A stretch of DNA of 64,000 bases. Origin: Nitrososphaera sp964556935 (lineage in GTDB: Archaea; Thermoproteota; Nitrososphaeria; Nitrososphaerales; Nitrososphaeraceae). The notes under the pieces were generated by a model. The model made no database searches. It saw nothing but the letters and a program-made list of their open reading frames with translations, and was not told where the DNA came from. Of the stretch, positions 1-7,854 are shown piece after piece. The position numbers and the translations under genes are program-made. The stretch covers positions 17,399-81,398 of the forward strand of contig CAZKXR010000009.1 in assembly GCA_964556935.1 (NCBI GenBank), written 5' to 3'. The stretch's first letter is position 1, and the number at the start of each line of letters is the position of its first letter.

Positions 1-400
1 AAATGGTGGGCTTTTCTGGCCAAGCAGGGTGAAAATCAAAAAACATATGCCATTTATCTTCTATTAACATTAAAAAGACAAAAGCAACAGGTTTTTCGTC
101 ACTCTTTGGAGGTAATGCATATGAGAAGTCCCTTATGTCGTGCAAGTACATTTCCTGTCCATATTCAAAATCTTTCCCTGGCGCCTTTCTCCCTACAACA
201 TCAAAGGCCGCTTCCTCGTTAAATAATACAATTGGAGGTTTTTCCTCAGGGAGTTTTATTAAACATCGAGTAACATCTTCTAATTGGGGCTTCCCGGAAT
301 TCGCCCTATTCAGTAATTCCTTGTCAATCCACATCGCTTTGACATGGTTAAAGAAATTTTGTCCTGCTTCGTTATCAAGTCGTTTTTGTTCCAAATACAA
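1..400 (-). CDS. hypothetical protein, C-terminus beyond window edge
   Basis: The minus strand reads open from a TTG at 400 (or 394) to the window edge, about 133 codons, preceded by an in-frame TAG at 407-409. The product looks like a genuine soluble protein, with mixed charged and hydrophobic composition and segments such as WIDKELLNRANSG and KWHMFFDFHPAWPEKP. I recognise no domain and see no signal peptide. The first in-frame ATG is about 25 codons in, so the true start is uncertain. The DNA is AT-richer than the neighbouring core genes, which hints at an accessory gene. The end of the protein is not in the window. Confidence 0.55.
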   Translation of the reverse strand, partial: MYLEQKRLDNEAGQNFFNHVKAMWIDKELLNRANSGKPQLEDVTRCLIKLPEEKPPIVLFNEEAAFDVVGRKAPGKDFEYGQEMYLHDIRDFSYALPPKSDEKPVAFVFLMLIEDKWHMFFDFHPAWPEKPTI

Positions 401-645
401 AAAATTCTAACATCTTTGCTATTTTTACTTTTGATCATCAAACATATCAGATCGCGCTCAAAGTATGCTAGCGCATGAAAAAACTAGACTAAACATAGAT
501 CTCCACAGTTTGTGGTGACTTCAGGTAGACAGAAACAGGTAGTACGGCTTCATTATCAGGTTTTATCCAGAAATCAGCATGATAAAAATAGTATCGGTTA
601 AGCAGCAAGCAAAGTAAAAATAGGCCGGCAAGATAGCAACCTGTA

Positions 646-828
646 ATGTACGCCGGTTCTTATGATATGCCCCGATGTAACGCCTGCGGCAAAGAGGTGC
701 GCCCCGGCGAGTTGTCCGAAAGTTTCAGCTGCCCAGGTTGCAAAAACGCCAGAATTTGGCGCTGCGAAGGCTGCAAGGGCAAGTCCAAGAAGTACCGTTG
801 TTCTTCCTGCGGCTACGAGGGCAAGTGA
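646..828 (+). CDS. small zinc-ribbon protein (HVO_2753/DUF1610-like)
   Basis: A 60-residue protein built almost entirely of zinc-binding CxxC knuckles: CNAC, CPGC, CEGC and CSSC, with a C-terminal CGYEGK. This matches the small archaeal two-zinc-finger family typified by haloarchaeal HVO_2753, presumed to bind nucleic acid or protein; the molecular role is unknown. A TATA-like element at about 615-623 lies 27 nt before the ATG at 646, favouring a leaderless transcript from that start. The next in-frame ATG at 667 would give a 53-residue protein that keeps all cysteines. It converges on the gene that ends at 829. Confidence 0.8.
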   Translation: MYAGSYDMPRCNACGKEVRPGELSESFSCPGCKNARIWRCEGCKGKSKKYRCSSCGYEGK

Positions 829-1506
829 TCACGTCATCACTTTAAAGAAATTCCTGACTAGTTCTCTCTGCTCCTGCTGAAATCCGATGAAGGCCTCTAT
901 CAGCTCCTTTTCTATGGCTATCTGCTTTGCGATCACAGGCCTGAGCTTCTTTGTGTCAAGTGGCGTGATGGAATCAACGGCGCCGCTGCTGTAGGCATGG
1001 ATGTACTCGTCGATTATCTTGAAAACAAACAGCGGAGCGCGGTCGATAAGCAAGAGCAGGCCTTCCTTCATGGCTTTGCAGCTGGAATCGTCGGCGCCGA
1101 TGGATGAGATGTATGATTTGAGCAGACTCACACGTTTTGGTCCAAGCTCTTCTATGGACGATGCAACAAGCAGGCCGGTATCCGTCAGGTCGTAGAACGG
1201 GACACCCTCAAGCTGGAGTGCCTTTGGCCCTCTGCGCAGGGGAAGCCGGCCGCCTTCCTTTACCACGCCAGCGGGTATCAAGACCTCGTCCAGGTCACGA
1301 AAGATTCCAGAGTAGATGTTTTGCCACAGAATACCGTGTTTTTCAGCTATTGCGTGGGCAATAGAGGTTCTGGTCCTGAGATCCGGACTTTGTTCGGTGG
1401 CCAGATGGACTATGATGCCCCGCTGCCTCTTGGCCTCGCCGGTGAACTTGTTCCTGCGTGTCTTGAATGTGTCAAATATTGCAATGTTGGAGTGATTATC
1501 TTTCAA
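829..1506 (-). CDS. conserved hypothetical protein, possible DNA-binding
   Basis: A 225-residue soluble protein from a TTG at 1506; a TATA-like TTAAAAAA at about 1533-1540 is placed for a leaderless start there. The N-terminal part (about 35-110) reads like a winged helix: helix-forming SIAHAIAEKHG, then a basic and Gly-rich RLPLRRGPKAL, then FYDLTDTGLLVASS. The C-terminal half is alpha-helical (KSYISSIGADD, EYIHAYSSGA, KQIAIEKELIEAFIGFQQE). I recognise no catalytic motif and no named family. It stands alone between a zinc ribbon and thymidylate kinase. A transcription-factor role is only inferred from the fold-like pattern. Confidence 0.65.
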   Translation of the reverse strand: MKDNHSNIAIFDTFKTRRNKFTGEAKRQRGIIVHLATEQSPDLRTRTSIAHAIAEKHGILWQNIYSGIFRDLDEVLIPAGVVKEGGRLPLRRGPKALQLEGVPFYDLTDTGLLVASSIEELGPKRVSLLKSYISSIGADDSSCKAMKEGLLLLIDRAPLFVFKIIDEYIHAYSSGAVDSITPLDTKKLRPVIAKQIAIEKELIEAFIGFQQEQRELVRNFFKVMT

Positions 1507-1653
1507 ATGTTATCGCCCTGGCTGGAACCTCATTTTTTAACACGACAGATAATATTTTAATTTGTTGGTTTTCGGCTAAAAATCTTTTGACACAGAACAG
1601 TGTAAAATCCCACAAACTGGCTTTTGCGGAAATTATTCAACATCTTTTTATGG

Positions 1654-2265
1654 ATGCTTGCCTTGACCAAGGCGGTGGCAAAGGGCAAGATTATTGTAAT
1701 AGAGGGGACCGACAAGGCCGGCAAGACTACCCAGTCTCGCATGCTGCAGGAATCCCTCAAGGCTCAAGGCAAGATCTGCGTTGTTCTGGACTTCCCGGAC
1801 TATACAACCCCCATCGGGATGGAGATAAGGGCCTTTCTTGACGGCAAGCGTGACTACCCGGTAGAGGTTAAGCACCTGCTCTTTTCGGCCAACAGATGGG
1901 AAAAGAAAAGGGAAATCGAGAGCATGCTTGAGAACGGCACCATCGTGGTAATGAACCGCTATTATCAGTCCAATCTTGCCTACGGCGTGGCAAACGGCAT
2001 GGATCTAAACTGGCTCCTCAAGCTGGACAGGGGTTTGCCCAAAGAGGATCTGGTCCTGCTCTTGCTTGTCAGCCCAAGCGTCTCAAAAGACAGGAACGAA
2101 ATGCCCGATGTCTTTGAAACAGATCCAAAGTTAGCTTCACAGGCCCACAAAAATTATGTCAAGTTTGCCAAACAATTCAAGTGGAAGGTAATAGACGGCT
2201 CAAAAAGCAGAGAACAGGTTCATCAGGAGATCCTAAAGACCGTCAAAAAAACACTGAAAATTTAA
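1654..2265 (+). CDS. tmk: thymidylate kinase (dTMP kinase)
   Basis: Phosphorylates dTMP to dTDP using ATP in dTTP synthesis. The P-loop IEGTDKAGKTTQ is near the N-terminus, followed by a DFPDYTTPIG nucleoside-site region and the MNRYYQSNLAYG motif that corresponds to the family's DRY-type stretch. At about 203 residues it has the usual length. The frame is open further upstream to a TTG at 1624, but the extra residues precede the first beta strand of the fold and are AT-rich promoter-like sequence, so the ATG at 1654 is preferred. An HD-domain phosphohydrolase follows 27 bp later in the same direction and then UMP kinase, so three nucleotide-metabolism genes are grouped. Confidence 0.9.
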   Translation: MLALTKAVAKGKIIVIEGTDKAGKTTQSRMLQESLKAQGKICVVLDFPDYTTPIGMEIRAFLDGKRDYPVEVKHLLFSANRWEKKREIESMLENGTIVVMNRYYQSNLAYGVANGMDLNWLLKLDRGLPKEDLVLLLLVSPSVSKDRNEMPDVFETDPKLASQAHKNYVKFAKQFKWKVIDGSKSREQVHQEILKTVKKTLKI

Positions 2266-2292
2266 GTTGGCTGTTTCCATTTAACGTCATCA

Positions 2293-3558
2293 ATGGATTT
2301 TGCAGGTGAGATAACCGATCCGGTCCATCGGTATATTCGTTTTTCCAGCGTGGAAAAAGATGTAATCGATAACCCCGCTTTCCAGCGGCTGAGGCGGATA
2401 CGTCAGCTGGCAGGAGCCCACCTCGTTTATCCAAGCGCCCAGCACTCGCGTTTTGAACATTCCCTTGGGGCCATGCACATCGCCGGCCTTGCGGGGGAAA
2501 GCTTGCTGGCCAAGGGGTACATCGATAACGCGGAGACTGTCCAGGAATTGAGACTTGCTGCACTGCTGCACGATATAGGCCATGGGCCGTTTTCCCACCT
2601 GTTTGAAGAAGTGCTTGAAACCAAGTCCAGCACAAACCACGAGGAGATAGGAAAGAAGATAATTACCAAAAGCACCATAGCCGACGTCCTGCAAAAGAAC
2701 GGCCAGAATCCAGACTTGATAGCCAGCCTGTCTTTTGGCCAGTCCAAGGTAGGCTTTCTTAACGAGATCATATCCGGCGGCCTCTCTGCAGACATCATGG
2801 ATTACCTGCCGCGAGACTCTTTTTTCACGGGCGCGGAGTACGGCAAGATAGACTATCACCGCCTTGTCAGCTCGATGGAGGTTGCAAACAATCGCCTTGT
2901 CATCGACAGGTCTGCCCTCAACTCTCTGGAATCCATGCTTATTTCCAGATATGAAATGTTCAAAGCCGTCTACTTTCACAAGACCGTGAGATCGGCAGAG
3001 GTGATGCTGCTGCATTCCATGATTGCCGCCGATGAATACCTCAAGCTCACCGATGCCTCGCTTGACAACTACCTAAGCCTTACCGACGAGGCCACGCTTG
3101 AACGCATTTGTGCGCTTGGTGAGCGCAGTTTTGCAGCCAGGCTTGCCATAGACTACAGGGATCGGCGGCTGCTCAAATGCGTTTACGAAAAGATGCTTCA
3201 CAAGCGAGACCGGCGCAAGCGTGTGGACAGGAAGACCCTGCGGGCGCTGGAATCAGAGATAGCAGATCATGCAGGGATCGACAGCAGTTTTGTTTTTGTC
3301 GACGCCTCCCGGGCCCCTTCCATGCCTTTGACGCCGAGCAAGGACGAGATGTATTCGGTTCTTGTAAGCGACAAGACCGGCGTCTACGAGATGCCTGTAT
3401 CAGAAATTCCTCTCGTTGAATCTATCTCCGGCTTTTTTGATATGCTGAGGGTCTACACCACCGCCGAGAACAGGCAGGCTGTAGAGCGATCTGTTAAAAA
3501 GGTGCTTGGCGATCAGGAGTCTCTGTACATGGGAGTGTGGAAGCAGCATGGCCGATAA
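2293..3558 (+). CDS. HD-domain phosphohydrolase (dNTPase/SAMHD1-like)
   Basis: A 421-residue metal-dependent phosphohydrolase. The H...HD...D motif is visible: SRFEHSLGAMHIA supplies the first His and LLHDIGHGPFSHLFE the HD pair, with a later Asp in ADIMDYLPRDSF. The N-terminal DPVHRYIRFSSVEKDVID and QRLRRIRQLAG are typical of the dGTPase/SAMHD1-like branch, so dNTP or NTP hydrolysis is likely but substrate is not determinable here. It lies 27 bp downstream of thymidylate kinase and its last 11 bp overlap the start of UMP kinase, indicating a nucleotide-pool operon with translational coupling. Confidence 0.85.
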   Translation: MDFAGEITDPVHRYIRFSSVEKDVIDNPAFQRLRRIRQLAGAHLVYPSAQHSRFEHSLGAMHIAGLAGESLLAKGYIDNAETVQELRLAALLHDIGHGPFSHLFEEVLETKSSTNHEEIGKKIITKSTIADVLQKNGQNPDLIASLSFGQSKVGFLNEIISGGLSADIMDYLPRDSFFTGAEYGKIDYHRLVSSMEVANNRLVIDRSALNSLESMLISRYEMFKAVYFHKTVRSAEVMLLHSMIAADEYLKLTDASLDNYLSLTDEATLERICALGERSFAARLAIDYRDRRLLKCVYEKMLHKRDRRKRVDRKTLRALESEIADHAGIDSSFVFVDASRAPSMPLTPSKDEMYSVLVSDKTGVYEMPVSEIPLVESISGFFDMLRVYTTAENRQAVERSVKKVLGDQESLYMGVWKQHGR

Positions 3559-4231
3559 AAAGCGCGTTGTAATCAAGCTCAGTGGCAAAGTTTTCAGTGC
3601 TGAAACAGGAGACGAACTGAAAAAATACGCGAAGATGCTTTCCGATATTGACAGCAAGGCCCAAGTCGTAGTGGTAGCCGGCGGGGGCAAGGTAGCGCGC
3701 CACTACATCGACATCGCAAGAAGTTTTGGTCAGGACGAGGCAAGCCTTGACATCATGGGAATCGAGGTTTCAAGGCTGAATGCCAAACTGCTGATTGCGG
3801 CTCTTGGTCGCAGGGCATACCCCTCTGTTCCAAAGGACCTTGAGGAAGTGACCCAGGCTGTTGAAAGCGGCAGGATAATAGTATCTGGTGGCCTGCACCC
3901 CGGCCAGAGCACCAATGCCACTGCGGCCCTGATAGCGGAGAAGATCGGCGCTTCAAGGTTTGTAAACGCCACCGATGTTGATGGCATATACGATTCTGAT
4001 CCCCGGTCAAACAAGAAGGCCAAGTTGTTCAAGGAGATCACTGTCAAGCAGTGTCTGGAATTGCTTGGAAGCGAGAATTCTTCGGCCGGCGGTTATGACC
4101 TGATGGATATCGTGGCCCTGAAAGTCATTGAAAGGTCCAAGATTCACACCACCGTGCTGAGGTCTGAGCCGGATATCATCAGAGATGTCATAATCAAGGA
4201 CGCGGCTGCAGGAACGCGTATAGTTGTTTAG
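3548..4231 (+). CDS. pyrH: UMP kinase, archaeal type
   Basis: Converts UMP to UDP; amino-acid-kinase fold. The N-terminal VVIKLSGKVFS, VVVVAGGGKVARHYI, the STNATAALIAEKIGA stretch and NATDVDGIYDSDPR are characteristic of archaeal PyrH. The 227-residue length fits the short archaeal form. The ATG at 3548 is chosen because the kinase's first beta strand begins right after MADKKR; an upstream in-frame start at 3506 would only read through the end of the preceding HD gene. The genes overlap by 11 bp. Its stop overlaps the end of the convergent hypothetical gene by 4 bp. Confidence 0.93.
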   Translation: MADKKRVVIKLSGKVFSAETGDELKKYAKMLSDIDSKAQVVVVAGGGKVARHYIDIARSFGQDEASLDIMGIEVSRLNAKLLIAALGRRAYPSVPKDLEEVTQAVESGRIIVSGGLHPGQSTNATAALIAEKIGASRFVNATDVDGIYDSDPRSNKKAKLFKEITVKQCLELLGSENSSAGGYDLMDIVALKVIERSKIHTTVLRSEPDIIRDVIIKDAAAGTRIVV

Positions 4232-4545
4232 GAGACTGTTCTGACGTTTCCGGAATACTCTTGCATGCCGTCGGCCAGCATTTTTTTGAATATTTCCTCC
4301 CCCTTGTCTAGGGGCATGGGCTTGGACTGGGCTTTGGCATAACCGTCCTTGTCGCAGATAAACAGCATGGCTTCGTCTCCACGGGTCATCTTGGCCGCCA
4401 GATCTTCTTCTCCCACCGGTTCAAATCCCCCTGTAGACTGCTTTATGGTGTATGTCAGCATTGCAAAGCCGGTATAGTCAAAGAGCTTCATCTGGGCTTT
4501 TTGCGCCCTCTCCCTGCCTAGATGGGCAGCCTTATGATACTGCAA
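4228..4545 (-). CDS. conserved hypothetical protein
   Basis: A 105-residue soluble protein with no domain I recognise. It has a mixed alpha/beta look (KLFDYTGFAMLTYTIKQ, DEAMLFICDKDGYAKA, EEIFKKMLADGMQEY). The TTG at 4545 is supported by a minus-strand TATA-like TTATACTT at about 4571-4580, roughly 30 nt upstream. An ATG at 4491 is the alternative and would remove 18 mostly basic residues. It is convergent with UMP kinase (4-bp overlap) and divergent from the membrane protein at 4632, so it is its own transcription unit. Confidence 0.6.
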   Translation of the reverse strand: MQYHKAAHLGRERAQKAQMKLFDYTGFAMLTYTIKQSTGGFEPVGEEDLAAKMTRGDEAMLFICDKDGYAKAQSKPMPLDKGEEIFKKMLADGMQEYSGNVRTVS

Positions 4546-4631
4546 ATCTGCTGACTGCTAACAAAAAGTAAAGTATAATCCTTGTGCACTGGCAATCGAC
4601 AGATTTAAACAGAAGATCGGCTGGATGAATT

Positions 4632-5177
4632 TTGATCGTGAATACCAAGATTATCTACGCTGCCGCCGGAGGCATAGCTGCCGTGGCAGTAGCGATGTTT
4701 TTTGTCATGGGAAATATTTTCCCCGGAGGTCAGCAACCAAATGCTTCGCGGGAAACAACTATTGTAGCCCCGCCTATTGGAGTAAAGGACATCACGGTAA
4801 CCAAGCTCGACGACAAGAATGCCAACGTTCAGATCACCTTCACGTTGGACAATCCTAACCAGACCACTCTTCTGCTGGAGACAATCCATTACAACATCTT
4901 TGTCGACGAATCTCGTATGACAATAGGCGATGTGGGCCAGGGCGCCCAGGGGTTTGTGAGCTCGCAAAGCGACCTATTTCCAATAGTTGCTGGCACTACC
5001 CTTACCGTCAAGGACACAGAGACTGCCGTTAGGAATAACCAGATAGGGCCGGCATGGGACAAGATGGTTTCAGGCAACGCAAGATACATCATAGACGGCA
5101 CTTACTCATACAGGTTGACTGCCGCAAACCTTCAGACGACAGCAGATGAAAAGGAATTTCAACTGACATTCCCCTAA
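4632..5177 (+). CDS. membrane-anchored extracellular protein, LEA14/WHy-like
   Basis: A 181-residue protein with one N-terminal membrane segment (about residues 8-28, IIYAAAGGIAAVAVAMFFV) and an outside domain. The domain has the beta-sandwich pattern of LEA14/WHy-like proteins: VKDITVTKLDDKNANVQITF, then DNPNQTTLLLETIHYNIFVD, where an N-P pair precedes a strand pair, and a C-terminal YSYRLTAANLQTTADEK. A desiccation or adhesion role is only family-level inference. The start is a TTG; a TTTAAAC box at about 4604 sits about 27 nt upstream, giving a leaderless transcript. Three similar small anchored proteins occur elsewhere in the window (9613, 21926, 39707). Confidence 0.65.
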   Translation: MIVNTKIIYAAAGGIAAVAVAMFFVMGNIFPGGQQPNASRETTIVAPPIGVKDITVTKLDDKNANVQITFTLDNPNQTTLLLETIHYNIFVDESRMTIGDVGQGAQGFVSSQSDLFPIVAGTTLTVKDTETAVRNNQIGPAWDKMVSGNARYIIDGTYSYRLTAANLQTTADEKEFQLTFP

Positions 5178-5208
5178 CATTTACAATCCAACCTATTCAG
5201 GGATTCAA

Positions 5209-6792
5209 TTAGGAGCCCACCCTAACAAAAGGTGCTATGCATGGTACGTCATTATAGTTTACTATGAACAACATGTAGTAGCCGGGCGGTAACAGATTCC
5301 TGTTAGTTGGAACATTAACCAGCAAACCGTTCGTGCTTTTGCGGCTAAAATCTAAACCAACGTACCTTTGTTCGGTGTTAAGACAATGTGTTGTTGATGA
5401 AGGTCTGATTAGTCCGACTGCTTTGATTTCATCTGCAGCATTTTCGGTTTCGATTTCAAAGGTCTGCCCATAGTCCAGCCCTTTGGGGCTTTTTGATATG
5501 ACTGGGCGTTCCTTTCCTTTGCACAGATATGGCGGTTTGAATATCTCTATACGCAGCTCATTGCATTTTCGCACAGGATTACTTCCTGCTGCCATTACTC
5601 TTCCATCAGGCAAGAGAATGGCGTTTGAATGATACAGCCTGGCGACTTTCATCTTAGCTTGAGGCTCCCACCTTCCTTCTTTTGTTTTAAAGACCTCAGA
5701 TTCTAGGATGGCTTTTTCATCAGGCTTGATTTCACCAGGTCCTTCTTCAATGCAATCATGAGCATCATCATTATGGCCATACTGACCTACCTTGCCGCCT
5801 AAGACAAGCACGTTCTGATCCGGCAGCAACACCGGATATACATAATACCGTTCATGTTTCATCGGACCAATTGTTTTGTACTGGGGTTCTGGCTCTGAAA
5901 AATCGATCATCTCGACCGCGTTTGTGGCGTGATTTGCCAGAGTGTCCCCTCCGCCAATTAGGAGAACACGAGCCTTGTAGTCTGGAGGAAGGAGTGGGAG
6001 CAATACCGTGGTACCTTCTTGTCTGTGCAGCTCTCTTGGATACGGCAAGGGCTTCCATCTTCTTTCTTCCATGTTAAAAGTAGCTATTCTAAAGCCCCAC
6101 AATGAAAATGGGAAGGTGAGATGAGTGTTGTAAGAACCTGCATAAAACAATTCTCCATTTGGCAGCAGGTGAATCCGTGGATAAAGTGGAAAGAACTTAT
6201 CGCCTCCCTGCAGGTGTTGCCAACTCTTGTCTTTGTCAGAATAAACTTCATGGAAAGGCAAGAACACCCACGGAGGCCATTTCGTGAGTCCTCCAAAGGT
6301 TGCGATTCGGCCGTCTGGAAGCATTACACATGTTGGGTACCACCTGCCATGTCTCATGTTTTTAAGTCTAGTCCAACTGAGGTTCTCTGGATCAAAAACG
6401 TAGGCATGTTCAAGACCCGAGAATGGTATCAGAGGAAACGGTCTTCCAAATATTCCGTCGTACTGAAACGTTCCTCCCGCAATAAGCAGTTTGCCATCCG
6501 GCAGAAAAGCATGACCTACGCAGAAAACGTCGCCTTCTATTCCATCGTCGGAAATCCCATAGATTCGTCCATCTGATTGACCGGTATAGTCAGGTTCAAA
6601 GATTTCTGGTTTGTCCCATTTTCTTAGTTTGGACGGGTCGTTGCCAGAACCACCAAATACCAAAACTTTCCCATTATGAAGTAATGCCATGTGTACTGGC
6701 AGATGCTTGAAATGTGGTCGAATTATTTCCCATTCGCCAAGCTCCTCCTCATCATGGCAGGTGGAACTCAATGTCAATAATAGAGTCCTCAA
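5209..6792 (-). CDS. copper-radical oxidase (galactose/glyoxal oxidase-like, DUF1929)
   Basis: A 527-residue kelch-propeller enzyme with a C-terminal DUF1929 domain. All the copper/radical residues of galactose and glyoxal oxidases can be placed: Cys91 in DVFCVGHAFLPDG and Tyr152 in GRWYPTCVMLPDG (the thioether-linked pair), Tyr387-His388 in ARLYHSNAILLPDG, and His469 in STTHCLNTEQR. Repeated PDGR...GG blades run from 35 to 410. Such enzymes oxidise alcohols or aldehydes with O2, giving H2O2. No clear signal peptide is seen, unlike secreted relatives. The start is unclear: TTG at 6792, with two more in-frame TTGs within 8 codons. The AT-richer DNA suggests acquisition. Substrate is unknown. 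Confidence 0.8.
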   Translation of the reverse strand: MRTLLLTLSSTCHDEEELGEWEIIRPHFKHLPVHMALLHNGKVLVFGGSGNDPSKLRKWDKPEIFEPDYTGQSDGRIYGISDDGIEGDVFCVGHAFLPDGKLLIAGGTFQYDGIFGRPFPLIPFSGLEHAYVFDPENLSWTRLKNMRHGRWYPTCVMLPDGRIATFGGLTKWPPWVFLPFHEVYSDKDKSWQHLQGGDKFFPLYPRIHLLPNGELFYAGSYNTHLTFPFSLWGFRIATFNMEERRWKPLPYPRELHRQEGTTVLLPLLPPDYKARVLLIGGGDTLANHATNAVEMIDFSEPEPQYKTIGPMKHERYYVYPVLLPDQNVLVLGGKVGQYGHNDDAHDCIEEGPGEIKPDEKAILESEVFKTKEGRWEPQAKMKVARLYHSNAILLPDGRVMAAGSNPVRKCNELRIEIFKPPYLCKGKERPVISKSPKGLDYGQTFEIETENAADEIKAVGLIRPSSTTHCLNTEQRYVGLDFSRKSTNGLLVNVPTNRNLLPPGYYMLFIVNYNDVPCIAPFVRVGS

Positions 6793-6934
6793 TTATATTA
6801 GTAATTGGAAACTTGGACTTCATCCATTTACCAATATCACTGTAATCGACTATGCTGAAATACTGAGAACCACATACAAATATCGGCTTTTGGATCTTTT
6901 CATCAAATATACCATTGTTATAAAATCTCTTCAT
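6752..6934 (-). CDS. small AT-rich ORF upstream of the copper-radical oxidase
   Basis: A 60-codon ATG-initiated reading frame directly upstream of the oxidase, overlapping its start by about 40 nt in another frame. The product begins MKRFYNNGIFDEKIQK and contains VCGSQYFSIVDYSDIG; I recognise nothing in it. No convincing TATA box precedes it. It could be a leader peptide or translationally coupled gene, the displaced N-terminus of the oxidase after a frameshift, or chance. Homologues would decide. Confidence 0.3.
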   Translation of the reverse strand: MKRFYNNGIFDEKIQKPIFVCGSQYFSIVDYSDIGKWMKSKFPITNIIEDSIIDIEFHLP

Positions 6935-7006
6935 TTTATGATAATATCATCAAGTGCGCTGCACCATACCGATAAAGATAATAACTTTTGAGCTAACGTT
7001 CACCGC

Positions 7007-7147
7007 ATGTCAGAAGAGCTATTTATGTTCGGTGTGACCATAGGAATGTTCGCGATCCTTACAGGCATAGTATTTGGGACAAGGGCAAAGAGGTACAGCA
7101 GCGGATACACTCCAGGTGAAAGCCAAAGCAGCCACGGTGGGGAATAG
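7007..7147 (+). CDS. 46-residue single-span membrane protein
   Basis: A short gene with ATG at 7007 and TAG ending at 7147. The product has acidic MSEE, one hydrophobic segment (FMFGVTIGMFAILTGIVFG), a basic stop-transfer TRAKRYSS, then a Gly/Ser-rich hydrophilic tail. An AT-rich TATA-like element at 6978-6984 lies about 27 nt upstream, supporting a leaderless transcript. The layout (N-out, short span, small cytoplasmic tail) recurs in this window at 25516 and 32773. No function can be assigned. Confidence 0.6.
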   Translation: MSEELFMFGVTIGMFAILTGIVFGTRAKRYSSGYTPGESQSSHGGE

Positions 7148-7155
7148 TTCTCCTC

Positions 7156-7812
7156 TCACTTGGGCGATAATTTTCCAAAAATATCTGCCAGTATGTCGCC
7201 GCTTGAGCTCTTTATCTTTTCCCGTGCAAAGCAGCGTTCGTAATACTTGCAGCGCAAGCATAGATCCGATGGCTCGACAATTGGAACCTTGTTTTCCTTC
7301 AAAAGCGCGCTCAACACTCTTGCCCGCCGGATGATTTCTTCAAACATCCGGTTGTTTTTGGTTACTGAGAATTCTGCCGTCTTGCCTTCGGCATCCATAT
7401 AAATAAGAAAGCCATCGTTTTTGTTAAAGGCAAACAGGCAGGCGTTCAGATACAGCAGGTGCCGCGGGTGCGGGATCTCCGGCAGCTGCGGCACAACTTC
7501 AAAGCGCACGACAAATTCGTCGGCTATTATCATGTCAGCGTTTACTTCAAGAGTCAGGTTATCCACCCTGTACTCTCCTTTGATGTTGCTCAGGGCGTGT
7601 CGCAGGCCGTTTCCCAAAAGTATGGAGATCTTGGAATTATTATCAGGTGTTACGGGATCCCTTCTTTCGTAGTAGGCAAGCCGGGTACAAAGCGAGGCTT
7701 CCAAGGCGTGGATCCTGTCGTTGTTTGTCTTGTCTATTTTGATGCTAAGATCATCGTACAGCCTGTCGAATGCCTTTTCTATCATCCCCCGCAGGTTGCG
7801 ATCTCCAAGCAT
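7156..7812 (-). CDS. Cas4-like PD-(D/E)XK family protein with degenerate active site
   Basis: A 218-residue protein with the four-cysteine iron-sulfur layout of Cas4/RecB-type nucleases: Cys42 in ASLCTRLAYYERRD (compare Cas4 CPRLAYY) and C-terminal Cys185, Cys188 and Cys194 in CLRCKYYERC. In the nuclease core, Asp93 in VNADMIIADE and Glu105 in FEVV are present, but the Lys expected two residues after the Glu is Val107. It may therefore bind DNA without cutting, or use another residue. The ATG at 7812 follows a TATA box at about 7836-7844. No CRISPR array or other cas gene is in the window, so it is a stand-alone member. Confidence 0.7.
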   Translation of the reverse strand: MLGDRNLRGMIEKAFDRLYDDLSIKIDKTNNDRIHALEASLCTRLAYYERRDPVTPDNNSKISILLGNGLRHALSNIKGEYRVDNLTLEVNADMIIADEFVVRFEVVPQLPEIPHPRHLLYLNACLFAFNKNDGFLIYMDAEGKTAEFSVTKNNRMFEEIIRRARVLSALLKENKVPIVEPSDLCLRCKYYERCFAREKIKSSSGDILADIFGKLSPK

Positions 7813-7854
7813 CTTGGCGCGATACCACTTGGCGGTATATATTGTGTCGTATCA

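Noticed and set aside
2290..3015. Minus-strand frame (241 codons) opposite the HD phosphohydrolase.
   Set aside because: Shadow frame; the plus strand carries the catalytic H/HD motifs.
7156..7812. Possible CRISPR locus because of the Cas4-like protein.
   Set aside because: I see no direct-repeat array or other cas gene in the window.
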